Positions 18,986 through 27,616 of a stretch of DNA of 64,000 nt are shown here, one piece after another. The DNA comes from CAMUQR01 sp963526735. GTDB taxonomy: Bacteria; Patescibacteriota; Saccharimonadia; Saccharimonadales; Saccharimonadaceae. Under the pieces are notes generated by a model. The model was not told the origin of the DNA. It made no database searches and worked only from the letters and a program-made list of their open reading frames with translations. Numbering within the stretch: position 1 is the first letter of the stretch; every line of letters begins with the position of its first letter. The position numbers and the translations under genes were made by a program. The stretch covers positions 13,468 through 77,467 of the forward strand of contig CAURNU010000005.1 in the NCBI GenBank assembly GCA_963526735.1. Direction: 5' to 3'.

Positions 18986-19440
18986 TTAAAACACTAACTA
19001 AGCGGGCGCTGAATCGAGAAGTTGTTTTATATTTAATATTTGGAGTGATCGCGGTAGCGTTGAATATCGCCTTGTATTATGTATTTATTGAGATAATTAA
19101 ACTGCCTGTTTGGTTAGGCAATATGCTAGATACATTAATCTGTATTCTATTTCAATATGTCACTAATCGTCTGTGGGTGTTTCAGAGTAAAAACAGTGGT
19201 AGGGATGCAGTACGTGAATTTTATTATTTTTTAATGGCGCGAGGTGTGACGGCTGTACTTGATCAGGTAATTATTATGATTGGCGTTGGTTATTTCGTGA
19301 CAACATTTGTTGCGCAGGATCAGCAATCAATGTATGGATTAGGAATTAAAATTATGTCTAATGCAATCGTGATTATTCTTAATTATATTTTTTCAAAAAA
19401 AATCATATTTAAAACTAAGCACACTGAAATGGAGAACTGA
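18982..19440 (+). CDS. GtrA family membrane protein (putative lipid-linked sugar flippase)
   Basis: 152 aa, four transmembrane segments. LIFGVIAVALNIALYYVFI and LDTLICILFQYVTNRLWVF (the Asn-Arg-x-Trp-x-Phe motif) are characteristic of GtrA proteins, which are thought to flip undecaprenyl-phosphate-linked sugars. It lies directly after a GT2 gene that could supply the substrate, with ATGA overlap. The next gene starts on its stop (TGATG). Length is normal for the family. Confidence 0.9.
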   Translation: MIKTLTKRALNREVVLYLIFGVIAVALNIALYYVFIEIIKLPVWLGNMLDTLICILFQYVTNRLWVFQSKNSGRDAVREFYYFLMARGVTAVLDQVIIMIGVGYFVTTFVAQDQQSMYGLGIKIMSNAIVIILNYIFSKKIIFKTKHTEMEN

Positions 19441-20567
19441 TGAAATCTGAGAAATATGATCGAATTATTATTGGCTGTGGTATTTACGGTATGTATGCCG
19501 CTAAGCAATCTTTAAAGAAAAAGCCTAAGTCAAAGGTGTTAATTCTTGAAGCCGAAGCAGAGCCTTTCCAACGAGGGTCTTATGTTAATCAGGCTCGGTT
19601 GCATAATGGCTATCATTATCCACGATCTTATTCAACAGCATCAAAGTCGGCTAAGTATTTTGATCGCTTTTATCAAGATTTTAAAGAGGGAATTAATGAT
19701 GGTTTTGAAAAAATCTATGCTGTGGCATCTGATTATAGCTGGGCAAATGGTGAGCAATTCCAGCAATTTTGCGACAATCTTCAGGTGCAATGTGATGAAA
19801 TTCCCAAGCAAAAATATTTTAATAAGAACACTATCGATAAAGCTTTTTTGACAAAAGAATACTCCTTTGATGCAAAAAAGATTAGTGAAAAGTTGTATGC
19901 AGAGTTAAAAGAATTAGGTTGTTATTTTCAGTTTAAAGCCGACATTGTGGCAATTAAGCAGGTAGGCGATGTCTATGAATTTAGCTTGCATAATGGCCAA
20001 AAATACACCGCTCCGTTTGTGCTGAATGCAACTTATGCTGGAACAAACATTATTCATCAAATGCTCGGATTTGAGCCATTGCCAATTAAATACGAGTTTT
20101 GCGAAGTAATCTTGTGCAATGTATCGGACAATATTAAAAACGTCGGATTGACGGTGATGGACGGGCCGTTCTTTTCGGTAATGCCATTTGGTTTGACTGG
20201 CTATCATTCAATCACGACCGTGTCGCGCACTCCGCATTTTACGAGTTATGATCCAATTCCACCGTATGATTGCTGTGGTGATAAGGAGCGACAAAAACAT
20301 CCTGAGCATGCTCGTGGCTGTATCCATTGTGGTATTTTTCCGAAAACAGCCTTTGATGAAATGGTGCAAACAGCTAAGAAGTATTTACGTGATGATATCG
20401 AAATTAAATATGTTAAATCTTTATATACTATTAAGCCAATTATGGTGGCGTCGGAAATTGATGATTCGCGTCCAACAATTATTAAACAGTATTCGAGCAA
20501 ACCGGATTTTTATACAGTTTTTTCTGGTAAAATTAACACCATGTATGATTTAGACGAAATATTATAA
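19440..20567 (+). CDS. FAD-dependent oxidoreductase, DAO-like
   Basis: 375 aa. Rossmann motif RIIIGCGIYGMYAA (~8-21) and EAEAEPFQRGSYVNQARLHNGYHYPRS (~36-62) resemble D-amino-acid-oxidase-like FAD proteins found in glycan clusters. A Cys/His-rich segment (YDCCGDKERQKHPEHARGCIHCG, ~279-301) could bind a metal, which is unusual for the family. Substrate unknown; a sugar or sugar-nucleotide oxidation would fit the operon. Coupled to GtrA by TGATG. A short 21-nt gap with AGGAAGG precedes the next gene. Confidence 0.75.
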   Translation: MKSEKYDRIIIGCGIYGMYAAKQSLKKKPKSKVLILEAEAEPFQRGSYVNQARLHNGYHYPRSYSTASKSAKYFDRFYQDFKEGINDGFEKIYAVASDYSWANGEQFQQFCDNLQVQCDEIPKQKYFNKNTIDKAFLTKEYSFDAKKISEKLYAELKELGCYFQFKADIVAIKQVGDVYEFSLHNGQKYTAPFVLNATYAGTNIIHQMLGFEPLPIKYEFCEVILCNVSDNIKNVGLTVMDGPFFSVMPFGLTGYHSITTVSRTPHFTSYDPIPPYDCCGDKERQKHPEHARGCIHCGIFPKTAFDEMVQTAKKYLRDDIEIKYVKSLYTIKPIMVASEIDDSRPTIIKQYSSKPDFYTVFSGKINTMYDLDEIL

Positions 20568-20588
20568 GAGAAGCAGGAAGGAAATAAG

Positions 20589-21497
20589 ATGAAAAAAGCT
20601 CTAGAGCAGAATTACCTATCAGTAGTCGCCGTTTTAAATGATCATAAAGCTAGCTCAGCTAATAAGATCAAACAGATTCACGCTATTTTAAAGCGCAATT
20701 TTAAAAACTTTGAGATTGTAGTGGTCGATAATTTATCAGGCTCAAAACAACTTGCGAAATTGAGTGAGGATGGCATTCGTTATACGGTGATTAACTTGCC
20801 AATGAAACATGGTAATCAGCAGGCGCTAAACGCTGGAATGGCTCTGGCGATCGGTGATTATTTAGTAGAAATTGAGGATTTGGCATTTGATATTGATTAT
20901 GAACAAATCATCGACATGTATCGTAAAAGCCAAACTGGTTACGATTTTGTGTTCTTAACACCAAAAACTACTAAACTTAGCTCCAAAATATTTTATTCCG
21001 TCTTGAATCGTTATTTCCGCAATATTTTTGAAACTGATATTAGCTCATCGGTGATGATTCTGTCATCAAAACGCGGTCAAAACAAAATTGCTGAAGTCGG
21101 TAAACGTGTGGTTAACAGAAGTGTTGCTTACGTTGTCTCTGGCTTAAAAAGCACTTCAATCGAAACAGATTTATCTTACAAAAACAGTCGTAGCTTTTCT
21201 GACAACTTAGTGCTGATGTTTGATACGCTGATTTATTACACTGATGCAATTACGATTCTGTCACAAAAAATTGCTTTCGGGTTTTTGTGGATATGTGCAA
21301 TCGGTATGGTATATGGTTTAGTTCTAAAACTGGCTAATCATGCGATTGAAGGTTGGTCATCATTATTCTTGTTGATTAGCTTCGGCTTTTTCGGGGTATT
21401 CTTTATCTTAAGTATCGTAATTCGTTATTTACATCACATCTTACGCAGTTCGCTTAACTCTAAAGATTATATTTTTAGCTCAGTAGATAAGAAATAA
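20589..21497 (+). CDS. Glycosyltransferase family 2 with C-terminal membrane anchor
   Basis: 302 aa. The GT2 core is recognisable (VVAVLNDHK, IVVVDNLSGSKQ, LPMKHGNQQALNAGMA, VEIEDLAFDI), and two C-terminal transmembrane segments (~228-285) match the ArnC/DPM1-like layout. The usual Asp-x-Asp is replaced by EIEDLAFD, so catalytic competence needs caution. SD AGGAAGG lies 9 nt before the ATG. Last gene of the operon; a strong terminator follows. Confidence 0.8.
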   Translation: MKKALEQNYLSVVAVLNDHKASSANKIKQIHAILKRNFKNFEIVVVDNLSGSKQLAKLSEDGIRYTVINLPMKHGNQQALNAGMALAIGDYLVEIEDLAFDIDYEQIIDMYRKSQTGYDFVFLTPKTTKLSSKIFYSVLNRYFRNIFETDISSSVMILSSKRGQNKIAEVGKRVVNRSVAYVVSGLKSTSIETDLSYKNSRSFSDNLVLMFDTLIYYTDAITILSQKIAFGFLWICAIGMVYGLVLKLANHAIEGWSSLFLLISFGFFGVFFILSIVIRYLHHILRSSLNSKDYIFSSVDKK

Positions 21498-21510
21498 ATT
21501 AAACACTAAA

Positions 21511-21548
21511 AATCCCGATTTGCATGTGTAGAGCTCGGGATTTTTTTA
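21511..21548 (+). terminator. Rho-independent terminator, possibly bidirectional
   Basis: Stem AATCCCGA (21511-21518) pairs with TCGGGATT (21535-21542), followed by a T run. An A run before the stem means it may also serve galE from the other strand. Confidence 0.85.
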
Positions 21549-21572
21549 TTTGAAATAAGATTGAAATGGTGA

Positions 21573-22586
21573 TTATTTTTTGTTTAAACTGTGACGATAA
21601 TTTTGCCATTTCCAGCTGTCTTGGCAGGCTTGCGGAATAGTTTTGCGGGCTTGCCAGTGGAGTAGTTCAGTGGCTTTATGGCAATCAGCAAAAACTTCTG
21701 CTAGGTCGCCAGCGCGTCGTTCACGAATGGCATAAGGAATGGTTTTTCCGGAGGCTTGTTCAGTGGCTTTGATAATTTCTAGAACTGAAGTACCCTGGCC
21801 GGTACCTAGATTAATCGCGTCAAAACCGGGCTGAATGTTGTTGATGGCCGCAACATGTCCTTGTGCCAAATCAACAACGTGGATATAGTCACGCACTCCA
21901 GTACCATCAGGCGTTGGGTAATCGCCACCAAATACCCCAACCTCTGGCAATTCACCAACCGCCACCTTCATGACATAAGGCAGTAGGTTATTCGGGATGC
22001 CGTTTGGATCTTCACCGATCAATCCAGAATAGTGGGCGCCAATTGGGTTAAAATAGCGCAGGGCGGTAATCGATAAATCAGGATTGGCGATTGCGCAATC
22101 ACGCAAGATTTGTTCGATAATGTGTTTAGTTTGACCGTATGGATTGGTAATGCCTTGCCCTGTTGGCATGGTTTCAGCTAAGGGACTAACCTGATCGCCA
22201 TAGACGGTAGCTGACGAGCTAAAAACCAGTTTATTAACGAAATATTTATTCATTAATTCTAGTAAGTTAAGTGTGGAATTAAGATTATTGTGATAATATT
22301 TTAAGGGTTCAGCGACTGATTCACCAACTGATTTAAACCCAGCAAAGTGAATAACGCTCGAAAAACGGTACTTTTTAAATACTTTTTCGAGATTTTTTTT
22401 GTCGCATAAGTCAATTTTATAAAATTTAGGCCTCGTTCCGGTGATTTTTTCAAGTCGATCTAGGACGCTAATTGAAGAATTAGACAGGTTATCAACAATA
22501 ACTGGTTCAAAGTCATTTTTAATTAATTCAATAACTGTATGAGAGCCGATATAGCCCATCCCACCGGTAACTAAAACACTTTTCAT
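21573..22586 (-). CDS. galE: UDP-glucose 4-epimerase
   Basis: 337 aa, normal length. Extended SDR: GGMGYIGSHTVIEL (NAD-binding, ~8-21), FAGFKSVGES (GalE hallmark), catalytic SSSATVYG with YGQTKHIIEQIL (Tyr-x3-Lys), and TGVRDYIHVVDLAQGHVAA. It interconverts UDP-glucose and UDP-galactose, supplying galactose for the neighbouring glycan genes and for a possible UDP-galactopyranose mutase (7984-9249). Monocistronic. A reverse-strand TATAAT lies just upstream of the ATG (near 22590-22600), suggesting a short or absent leader. Confidence 0.97.
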   Translation of the reverse strand: MKSVLVTGGMGYIGSHTVIELIKNDFEPVIVDNLSNSSISVLDRLEKITGTRPKFYKIDLCDKKNLEKVFKKYRFSSVIHFAGFKSVGESVAEPLKYYHNNLNSTLNLLELMNKYFVNKLVFSSSATVYGDQVSPLAETMPTGQGITNPYGQTKHIIEQILRDCAIANPDLSITALRYFNPIGAHYSGLIGEDPNGIPNNLLPYVMKVAVGELPEVGVFGGDYPTPDGTGVRDYIHVVDLAQGHVAAINNIQPGFDAINLGTGQGTSVLEIIKATEQASGKTIPYAIRERRAGDLAEVFADCHKATELLHWQARKTIPQACQDSWKWQNYRHSLNKK

Positions 22587-22625
22587 ATAATTATTATACT
22601 ATAATGGTGGTAAAAATCAAATAAA

Positions 22626-22649
22626 AAGTCGAGATAAAAATCTCGACTT
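22626..22649 (-). terminator. Rho-independent terminator for the 22660-23730 gene
   Basis: Arms AAGTCGAGAT (22626-22635) and ATCTCGACTT (22640-22649) with a 4-nt loop; on the reverse strand a T run follows. Confidence 0.85.
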
Positions 22650-22659
22650 AAGTGCTAGG

Positions 22660-23730
22660 TTATAAGTTTATCACCTCCTGGTATAACCTAACCAATGCTT
22701 CTGCTACAATATCGGCAGTGTAGTTGTTGATAACAATCTTACGATTGTTTTCACCAATTTCTCTTAGTTCTTTCGAACTCAGATTGCAGAAGAATTGTAG
22801 CTTGTTGGCCATATCCTTGACATCTCCCACACAGAACACTTGTCTGCCTGTTTGATCTCGTAAAATCTCCATGTTTGATTTCTGATCGGAAACCAAACAT
22901 ATTAGGCCGTTTGACATAGCTTCTAATAAGCTCATAGAGAATCCCTCCATATAATATGTTGGGAACAAGAATAGGCTAGCGGATTGCCAGATCTCCGCTA
23001 CTTGTTCTGGAGTTTTTTTGCCAGCTAAAATTATGTTGCTTGGCAAAAATCCCTCTTCTCGAGCTTTTTCTTGAAAAGACGGCTCAATTCCTCCTACGAG
23101 ATAGAATTCTATCTCTGGGAAGATGCGTGCCAGTTCGACGATATCATAGGCGCCTTTTTTGCGCTCGACATTGCCGATTGCTACAACTCTTTTTACGGAG
23201 TCGTATTGCGCCTGTACTGGCATATTTGTAATGAAGTTCGGTAAATAACTAACAGCATTACTGTAGTTATCTTCTATGAACTTAAGTGATAGCTGATTTT
23301 GAACTATCACCAAATCTGTCATGGACATGAGTTTGTCCATAACCTCCTTTTCTCTTTCATTATGGCAATTGTGAAATTCTTCAATCGTGCAATGAAAATG
23401 CACAATTAATTTCACGTTTGCGCATTTTGCCACTTCGGCAATGGTCACCGCTTGCGTGACTTCGCCAAAGCGACTCATTAAGTGCATATGCACTATGTCG
23501 CTTTGATGAAGTTTGCAAGAAAGCTCTTGCAGTGACTCATCTGTTAGTGGCATATCGTGGTCTATATAACCACCTTCCGCCACTGTTTCTTGATAAAAAT
23601 CACTACTAAACAAATCAGCCTTGATGGCTGACGGTAGCGCTTTCATTAGATTTTGTACTAACGAGCTTATTCCCGTACTTTTGCCCTTTTCAGGGCCGGC
23701 TAACAGTACGTGTATTTCTTGTTTACTCAT
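22660..23730 (-). CDS. Glycosyltransferase family 4
   Basis: 356 aa. Acceptor side: EKGKSTGISSLVQNLMKALP and VHMHLMSRFGEVTQA. Donor side: RVVAIGNVERKKGAYDIVELA (~183-203), FLFPTYYMEGFSMSLLEAMSNG (E-x7-E) and CLVSDQKSN. Unlike its neighbours it is monocistronic, with a strong AGGAGG SD 9 nt from the ATG, its own hairpin terminator and a long AT-rich upstream region. It therefore looks like an independently acquired or independently controlled unit. A surface-glycan or glycolipid role is likely but the sugar is unknown. Confidence 0.88.
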   Translation of the reverse strand: MSKQEIHVLLAGPEKGKSTGISSLVQNLMKALPSAIKADLFSSDFYQETVAEGGYIDHDMPLTDESLQELSCKLHQSDIVHMHLMSRFGEVTQAVTIAEVAKCANVKLIVHFHCTIEEFHNCHNEREKEVMDKLMSMTDLVIVQNQLSLKFIEDNYSNAVSYLPNFITNMPVQAQYDSVKRVVAIGNVERKKGAYDIVELARIFPEIEFYLVGGIEPSFQEKAREEGFLPSNIILAGKKTPEQVAEIWQSASLFLFPTYYMEGFSMSLLEAMSNGLICLVSDQKSNMEILRDQTGRQVFCVGDVKDMANKLQFFCNLSSKELREIGENNRKIVINNYTADIVAEALVRLYQEVINL

Positions 23731-23871
23731 TTTATACCCTCCTAATAAATGAATTAATAAGTTAATGAACTATACCTTTTAATTATACAATAATTTAACA
23801 TAAAAAACAAGTATTATTACATATTATATTTAGTACATGAATATGCAATGTTTTTTTTAAAAAAAACTAGC

Positions 23872-23900
23872 TTGCTTTTTCCATAAGCGTGTTATACAAT
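23872..23900 (+). promoter_or_regulatory. Promoter of the TasA-like/signal peptidase pair
   Basis: TTGCTT (23872-23877), 17-nt spacer, TACAAT (23895-23900). The mRNA would begin near 23907, giving a ~43-nt leader containing AAAAGG before ATG 23950. Confidence 0.65.
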
Positions 23901-23949
23901 AATAATGCAATAATATAAAAAACAACAAAAAAAAGAGAAAAGGATTGCA

Positions 23950-24588
23950 ATGAATACAACAAAGCACAAACTGCAAGGCCGTTTAGGTCTAATTATTTTT
24001 GGTAGCATCGCTTCTTTAATGGTGGCGTTTACCTTGACTCCAGCTTTTGCTGGTATCGTGGCTAGTATCCAGAACAGTATCAACACTGCTCGTACTGGTA
24101 CTTTGACCATGGAGGAAAAATCAGGTAGTTTGACCTGTAATAGTTATGACGGTGGTGCGGCTACTACTAACACCGCTACTTGTTCAACCATTAACAAATA
24201 CGGTGGCGGAACATTAATTCCAGGTGCTACACCAACTGTGACCAGCATCACTTTGAAAAATACTGGTACGATTCCAGCAAGAACTTTTAGTTTAAACCCA
24301 ACTGCATGTAGCCAAACTCCAATTGGTGGTAGCGGTCTCTCAGGCCAAGCTAGCGACCTCTGCGCTAAGGTTAAGGTGAAAATGGTGTCAGGCACTAAAA
24401 CTCTTTATGATGGTACCGCTGCGGGTCTGACCACTTCAATCGACTTGCTTGAAAAACTAACCAAAACTCAGATTAATGCTGGCGAATCAGTGCCAATCGA
24501 TGTGTCAGTTCAACTTGACGCTTCAGCTGGTACCGCTTATCAATCATTACAAATTTCTCAACCGCTCACTTGGCAGTTCGGAGCGTAG
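23950..24588 (+). CDS. TasA/camelysin-like secreted protein with SipW-type signal peptide
   Basis: 212 aa. The N-terminus is long and hydrophobic (LIIFGSIASLMVAFTLTPAF, ~15-34) and ends AFAGIVASIQNSINTARTG. This is the arrangement of proteins processed by SipW-type signal peptidases. The mature region is beta-rich with four or five Cys and a segment VTSITLKNTGTIPARTF resembling TasA/camelysin-type domains ("ITLKNTG"). TasA proteins form extracellular fibres in Bacillus. The next gene, 19 nt downstream, is a SipW-type peptidase, as in the Bacillus tapA-sipW-tasA operon. Family placement is by pattern; fibre formation is inference. Confidence 0.75.
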   Translation: MNTTKHKLQGRLGLIIFGSIASLMVAFTLTPAFAGIVASIQNSINTARTGTLTMEEKSGSLTCNSYDGGAATTNTATCSTINKYGGGTLIPGATPTVTSITLKNTGTIPARTFSLNPTACSQTPIGGSGLSGQASDLCAKVKVKMVSGTKTLYDGTAAGLTTSIDLLEKLTKTQINAGESVPIDVSVQLDASAGTAYQSLQISQPLTWQFGA

Positions 24589-24607
24589 GACGGCAAGCAG
24601 GGGAATC

Positions 24608-26299
24608 GTGAATTTTCGTAAAATAATTCAAACCCTGTTGGTAGTGCTGAGCCTAGTTATCGTAGGCTCGGCACTCTTTGCCTTTTTTAAAGGTTATCGG
24701 GCGTTTTTCGTCTCCACCCCAAGCATGGGTATGACGGCGCCAGTTGGTACTTTAATTATTACTTATCCTGCTAAACAATATCATAACCAAGACATTATTG
24801 CTTTTTCACAGCAGGATCGAGTCTATACTCATCGGATTATTGGCGAGCGCGATGGCGGATTTATCACTAAAGGCGATTTAAATGCCTCTGATGATAACTG
24901 GACAGTACAATCGGGGCAGATTATTGGCCGGGCAGTAGTGGTTGCCAAACATTTAGGTTGGATTTGGAAAGCTCTTCCGGCCTTTATTTTGGGGATGACT
25001 ATTGTTTGGCTAATTTCCAATTTTCACAAGCTCAATCCGTATTGGCGTTGGCCAATTCGTTTGATTGGGTTATCGGTAGTGGTGACGATTATTACGATTT
25101 GGTTGAGACCATGGGTTAGTTTTGCGGTGCTGGGAGTGATGCCACGCACCGATCACGCAGTTGATATGCGGATTGTAAACACCGGAGTATTTCGCTTAAA
25201 AGCTCAGGAATTAAAACTCGTCTCGGGTGAAGATGGTGTCACAAAAGTTAGTCAGCTTGATGACAAAGGGCGTTTTATTCTAGTTCCACGACCATCGCTC
25301 AGTGTGCCGGAGATTATTTTTGCGGTGCTATTTTGTTTGATTCCGTTGTTTATTTCCTTAGTGGTGGAAGTTCCGCCGACAAATGCTAATCAACGTAGAG
25401 GTTCAAAAACTGCCACTCGTCGCCAGATTATTGCGGTGCTAATTATCGGTGGAACGGTAGTTTTGCTAGTGATGCAGTTTTCGAGCTTGGCATCAATTAT
25501 TGCTAGTATTAAAAACCAGCCCAATTGGGTGCGGACGGCGCATCATTTTACCTGTAAAAGCGCCATGCAACATGGCTTGCCACGACCAATTGCTGCGTAC
25601 GGTATGAATCAGCGTACATCTTGGTGGTTACCACGAACCGAGACCGACTTATCGCCCAATAATCGCAGTGGTGAATACAAAATTGATAGTGCTTCATACA
25701 GTAGTAATTTCACGAACACTTCCGCTTGTAAGCGCGATAACCCAGCACGGGCGTTGAATTTTAATAGTGATCAGTGTTTGGCAATTCCCACCCAGCATCG
25801 GTATCAGGATTTGAATAATTTTTCACTGGAGGCTTGGTTTAGAACTGATCGGCGAGGCGATAATAATGGCAAAATTATTGGTTTTGGTGATACGAAATTC
25901 GAGAATAATGGTGCTAACGACCGCCATATTTATATTGATAAAAGCGGTCGGGTGGTGTTTGGTACTTATCGCAATCAGGTGTTCACCTTAGCATCACCAG
26001 CTGGCAAAAACTACGCCGACAATCAATGGCATCATGTTGTGGCTACTTTTTCGACCACCTCTGGTTCAAAATTATATCTTGATGGTAAGGAAGTTGCCTC
26101 CGACCCCAATATGCGTCAGGCGCAGGACTATGATGGTTATTGGCGTCTCGGCTGTGGTAAGTTGCTTGGTTGGCGTAATGCTGATGGGTCGCCACTAGAG
26201 GGTAAGAGCTTCTTCCAGGGTAATCTGCAATTTGGGGCGGTTTATCATACGATTTTGAATGCCGAACAGGTCAAAGATCGCTTCATCGCCGGCAACTAA
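24608..26299 (+). CDS. SipW/ER-type signal peptidase I fused to a LamG domain
   Basis: 563 aa from GTG 24608 (SD-like AGGGGAA); an ATG at 24476 is in frame but lies inside the preceding gene. Residues ~5-140 are an S26 peptidase: catalytic Ser in STPSMGM, catalytic His in YTHRIIG (His instead of the bacterial Lys, as in SipW and ER enzymes), and box E KGDLNASDD. Further membrane segments follow (~122-140, ~150-180, ~232-255). A segment near residue 280-310 (LASIIASIKNQPNWVRT) resembles the cleavage region of the neighbouring substrate. Residues ~360-555 are a LamG/concanavalin-like domain (FSLEAWFRT, DNQWHHVVATF, SKLYLDGKEV). The fusion is unusual. Confidence 0.88.
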   Translation: MNFRKIIQTLLVVLSLVIVGSALFAFFKGYRAFFVSTPSMGMTAPVGTLIITYPAKQYHNQDIIAFSQQDRVYTHRIIGERDGGFITKGDLNASDDNWTVQSGQIIGRAVVVAKHLGWIWKALPAFILGMTIVWLISNFHKLNPYWRWPIRLIGLSVVVTIITIWLRPWVSFAVLGVMPRTDHAVDMRIVNTGVFRLKAQELKLVSGEDGVTKVSQLDDKGRFILVPRPSLSVPEIIFAVLFCLIPLFISLVVEVPPTNANQRRGSKTATRRQIIAVLIIGGTVVLLVMQFSSLASIIASIKNQPNWVRTAHHFTCKSAMQHGLPRPIAAYGMNQRTSWWLPRTETDLSPNNRSGEYKIDSASYSSNFTNTSACKRDNPARALNFNSDQCLAIPTQHRYQDLNNFSLEAWFRTDRRGDNNGKIIGFGDTKFENNGANDRHIYIDKSGRVVFGTYRNQVFTLASPAGKNYADNQWHHVVATFSTTSGSKLYLDGKEVASDPNMRQAQDYDGYWRLGCGKLLGWRNADGSPLEGKSFFQGNLQFGAVYHTILNAEQVKDRFIAGN

Positions 26300-26307
26300 T
26301 TAAAGAT

Positions 26308-26336
26308 TTGTCTTTTTATAATGCTTATGCTATAAA
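26308..26336 (+). promoter_or_regulatory. Promoter of the ADI operon
   Basis: TTGTCT (26308-26313), 17-nt spacer, extended -10 TGC-TATAAA (26331-26336) within the recurring TTATGCTAWAAW motif. An ArgR box was not recognisable. Confidence 0.6.
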
Positions 26337-26380
26337 TGATAGTGTATATCTTTTAATTTAAAAAGGGGAGAATAACAAAA

Positions 26381-27616
26381 ATGGATCAACCAATTCGCGT
26401 TAATTCAGAAATTGGACGTTTAAAAACAGTTATGTTGCATCGTCCAGGCGAAGAATTAGAAGCTTTAACACCAGAATATATGGGTCGAATGCTGTTCGAC
26501 GACGTGCCATTCTTAAAAAAAGCACAAGAAGAGCATGATGCTTTTGCACAAGTGTTGCGTGACAATGGCGTTGAGGTGTTATATCTTGACCAATTAGTCG
26601 CTGAAGCGCTTTATACCGAAGAAATTAAATGGCAATTTATTAAAGAAATGGTTCGCGCTTCGAAGCAAGATGACAGTTACTCAACTGAGGCGATTATTAA
26701 CTATCTCGGCAATATGGATACTTTGGCGATGGTGCGCAAAGTCATGGCTGGCGTCAAAAAAGAAGAAGTCAGCGTCATGGAGCCAGAGAATAAGCAACTG
26801 CATCACTATATGGTTGATGATTATCCATTCTATTTGGATCCAATGCCAAACTTGTATTTTACTCGCGACCCAGCCGCTGCTATTGGCAATGGTGTCAGCG
26901 TTAATAAAATGCACTGGCCAGCTCGTCGCCGTGAGTCGCTATTCATGGAATATATTCTCAATTATCACCCACGTTTCCGTGATGCACATGTGCCAATGTG
27001 GTATAACCGCAACAATCGCTTCTCAGTAGAAGGTGGTGACGAACTAGTCTTAAATAAAGACACCTTGGCAATTGGTATCAGTGAGCGTACTGAAGTTGAG
27101 GCTATCGAAAAAATTGCCTCAAAACTCCTCCGTGAATCTAATTTCAAACGAGTTGTGGCGATGAAAATCCCATCAAAACGTGCTTTCATGCACCTTGATA
27201 CAGTCTTTACGATGATTGATTACGATAAGTTCTCAATTCACCCCGAAATCTTGACCGATGGTGGTAAATTAGATATTTACATCATGGAAAAAGCCGACAA
27301 CCAAGTTGGTTATCACATCACTTACCAACAAGACCTCAAACAAGTCTTGCAAGATGTCCTCGGTGTGCCAGAAATTCACCTGATTCAATGTGGTGATGGC
27401 GATATGATCGCAGCTGCGCGTGAGCAATGGAATGATGGTTCAAACACCTTAGCAATTGCCCCAGGCGTGGTAGTGACTTACGCACGTAACTACGTCACTA
27501 ATGAAGCATTGCGTCGTGCTGGCGTTAAAGTTATCGAAATTGTCGGTGCTGAACTCGGTCGCGGTCGCGGTGGTCCACGCTGTATGTCAATGCCATTAGT
27601 ACGAGAGGAGATTTAA
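26381..27616 (+). CDS. arcA: Arginine deiminase
   Basis: 411 aa, normal length. It hydrolyses arginine to citrulline and ammonia in the cytoplasm. Visible motifs are LHRPGEELEAL, NLYFTRDPAA (~163-172), FSVEGGDELVL, FMHLDTVFTMID (catalytic His) and the catalytic Cys near residue 401 in GGPRCMSMPL. A strong SD (AAGGGGAG) precedes the ATG. First gene of the ADI operon, sharing its last base with arcB. Together with arcB and arcC it yields one ATP per arginine plus ammonia, which also neutralises acid. This pathway has been reported for host-associated Saccharibacteria. Confidence 0.97.
   Translation: MDQPIRVNSEIGRLKTVMLHRPGEELEALTPEYMGRMLFDDVPFLKKAQEEHDAFAQVLRDNGVEVLYLDQLVAEALYTEEIKWQFIKEMVRASKQDDSYSTEAIINYLGNMDTLAMVRKVMAGVKKEEVSVMEPENKQLHHYMVDDYPFYLDPMPNLYFTRDPAAAIGNGVSVNKMHWPARRRESLFMEYILNYHPRFRDAHVPMWYNRNNRFSVEGGDELVLNKDTLAIGISERTEVEAIEKIASKLLRESNFKRVVAMKIPSKRAFMHLDTVFTMIDYDKFSIHPEILTDGGKLDIYIMEKADNQVGYHITYQQDLKQVLQDVLGVPEIHLIQCGDGDMIAAAREQWNDGSNTLAIAPGVVVTYARNYVTNEALRRAGVKVIEIVGAELGRGRGGPRCMSMPLVREEI

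Noticed and set aside
24476..24607. Upstream extension of the signal peptidase frame to an ATG at 24476
   Set aside because: It lies within the TasA-like gene, lacks an SD, and would bury the membrane signal behind 44 non-hydrophobic residues. GTG 24608 fits better.
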